Part shown: positions 53,926 to 54,181 of the stretch, piece by piece | How the letters are laid out: each line of letters opens with the position of its first letter | Numbering within the stretch: position 1 is the stretch's first letter | Assembly: GCA_947492175.1 (NCBI GenBank) | Contig: CANLMQ010000038.1 | Coordinates: 1-54,181 of the forward strand | Length of the DNA stretch: 54,181 nucleotides | Source: an uncultured Draconibacterium sp. | GTDB lineage: Bacteria; Bacteroidota; Bacteroidia; Bacteroidales; Prolixibacteraceae | Direction: 5' to 3' | Program-made: the position numbers and the translations under genes | Notes under the pieces: model-generated | What the model saw: only the letters and a program-made list of their open reading frames with translations | Databases searched by the model: none | What the model was told of the DNA's origin: nothing

Positions 53926-53955
53926 TCTACTCTTTGGTTTAGCCCAAAGAGTAGA
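53926..53955. repeat. Perfect 12-bp inverted repeat
   Basis: TCTACTCTTTGG (53926-53937) pairs with CCAAAGAGTAGA (53944-53955) around the loop TTTAGC, and is followed by CAGAAAACCC. Compare the stem and A-run at 49162-49189. Confidence 0.75.
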
Positions 53956-54012
53956 CAGAAAACCCAAGGCAGCTTTTCATCTTCAACCTCCATTTCCCTA
54001 AAACCTAAGTTC

Positions 54013-54051
54013 GATCGGGTGATCTTCTCAGTTCTTCGAAGCTTCCCGATC
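54013..54051. repeat. Nested inverted repeat
   Basis: GATCGGG (54013-54019) pairs with CCCGATC (54045-54051), and inside it CTTC (54024-54027) pairs with GAAG (54038-54041), leaving small internal loops. Confidence 0.5.
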
Positions 54052-54181
54052 TCTCTAAGTTTTTATTTCAATTTCGGCTTCAATGAAAAGAGGCCGGTTA
54101 CTCCGGATCACTTCCACTTTCTAGGGGAGTAAAAATTAATTATCATCTTTGCTGTGTATTTTTTTTAGATAAATGAACTCA

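Larger units (their letters stand above)
53730..54181. other. Gene-poor right end with three hairpins
   Basis: About 450 bases with no gene I trust. Open frames at 53747-54001 and 53875-54132 run through inverted repeats and have no coding character. Hairpins at 53881-53908, 53926-53955 and 54013-54051 follow one another. Confidence 0.55.

Noticed and set aside
53747..54132. Two overlapping open frames at the right end
   Set aside because: They lie in different frames over three consecutive inverted repeats and lack coding character.
49042..54181. A prophage or integrative element with ends in the window
   Set aside because: No integrase, transposase, tRNA gene, or flanking direct repeat that could serve as an attachment site was found.

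Overview
The window reads as a chromosome segment of a Bacteroidota bacterium, probably of the Marinilabiliales/Prolixibacteraceae type (order-level guess). The reasons are Bacteroidota-style -7 boxes (TAnnTTTG) in place of strong Shine-Dalgarno sites, an LptC / CNNM-CBS / PpiD gene run, many beta-barrel outer-membrane proteins, LytS/LytTR signalling, sulfatase and TIM-barrel sugar enzymes, and a DUF6261-type protein. No rRNA, tRNA, CRISPR array, transposase or phage structural gene was seen.

Layout. 1-74: start of an ABC-transporter ATPase leaving the window. 379-10699 (minus): nadB-nadC-coaX (NAD and CoA synthesis) running into an outer-membrane protein, a TPR lipoprotein-like secreted protein, lptC and a CNNM/CBS protein, then ppiD with its own likely promoter and a strong terminator. 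10874-11200: cupin. 11397-17295 (plus): RND efflux system 1 (adaptor, pump, TolC). 17368-20379 (minus): sugar-metabolism group (SDR, secreted TIM-barrel protein, MazG-like, diketogulonate reductase), divergent from a sulfatase (20529-22424). 22445-27765 (minus): an envelope trio built around a 1205-residue protein that joins a degenerate metallophosphoesterase domain, a possible kinase-like domain and a BamA-type barrel.

27897-30208 (plus): a two-gene unit, an HD domain fused to a Pycsar-type transmembrane effector domain, followed by a four-TM class III nucleotide cyclase. This is a Pycsar-like signalling pair with synthesis, hydrolysis and membrane-effector modules. A glycosyltransferase-2 protein with a lost DXD motif follows. 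31226-38655: RND efflux system 2 in one operon with its own LytS-type kinase and LytTR regulator, with a candidate LytTR site (two ACGAT boxes exactly 21 bp apart) in front. 38753-43224: a small protein, a patatin-barrel protein, a PAP2 phosphatase-like protein and a second TIM-barrel protein. 43502-49041: a TetR-controlled efflux operon (TolC, HlyD, two ABC-2 permeases) with no ATPase gene.

49042-54181 is accessory in character: long gene-poor stretches rich in inverted repeats, a small membrane protein, a DUF6261-like gene, a 42-bp tandem array whose units all carry a hairpin in the same register with compensatory changes, and an AT-rich two-gene cassette (soluble protein + four-TM protein) whose layout recalls the lambda RexA/RexB exclusion system. 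The three best candidates for undescribed biology are the HD-PycTM/cyclase pair, the RexAB-like cassette and the hairpin array. All functional statements are from reading the sequence and remembered family features; no database search was possible.
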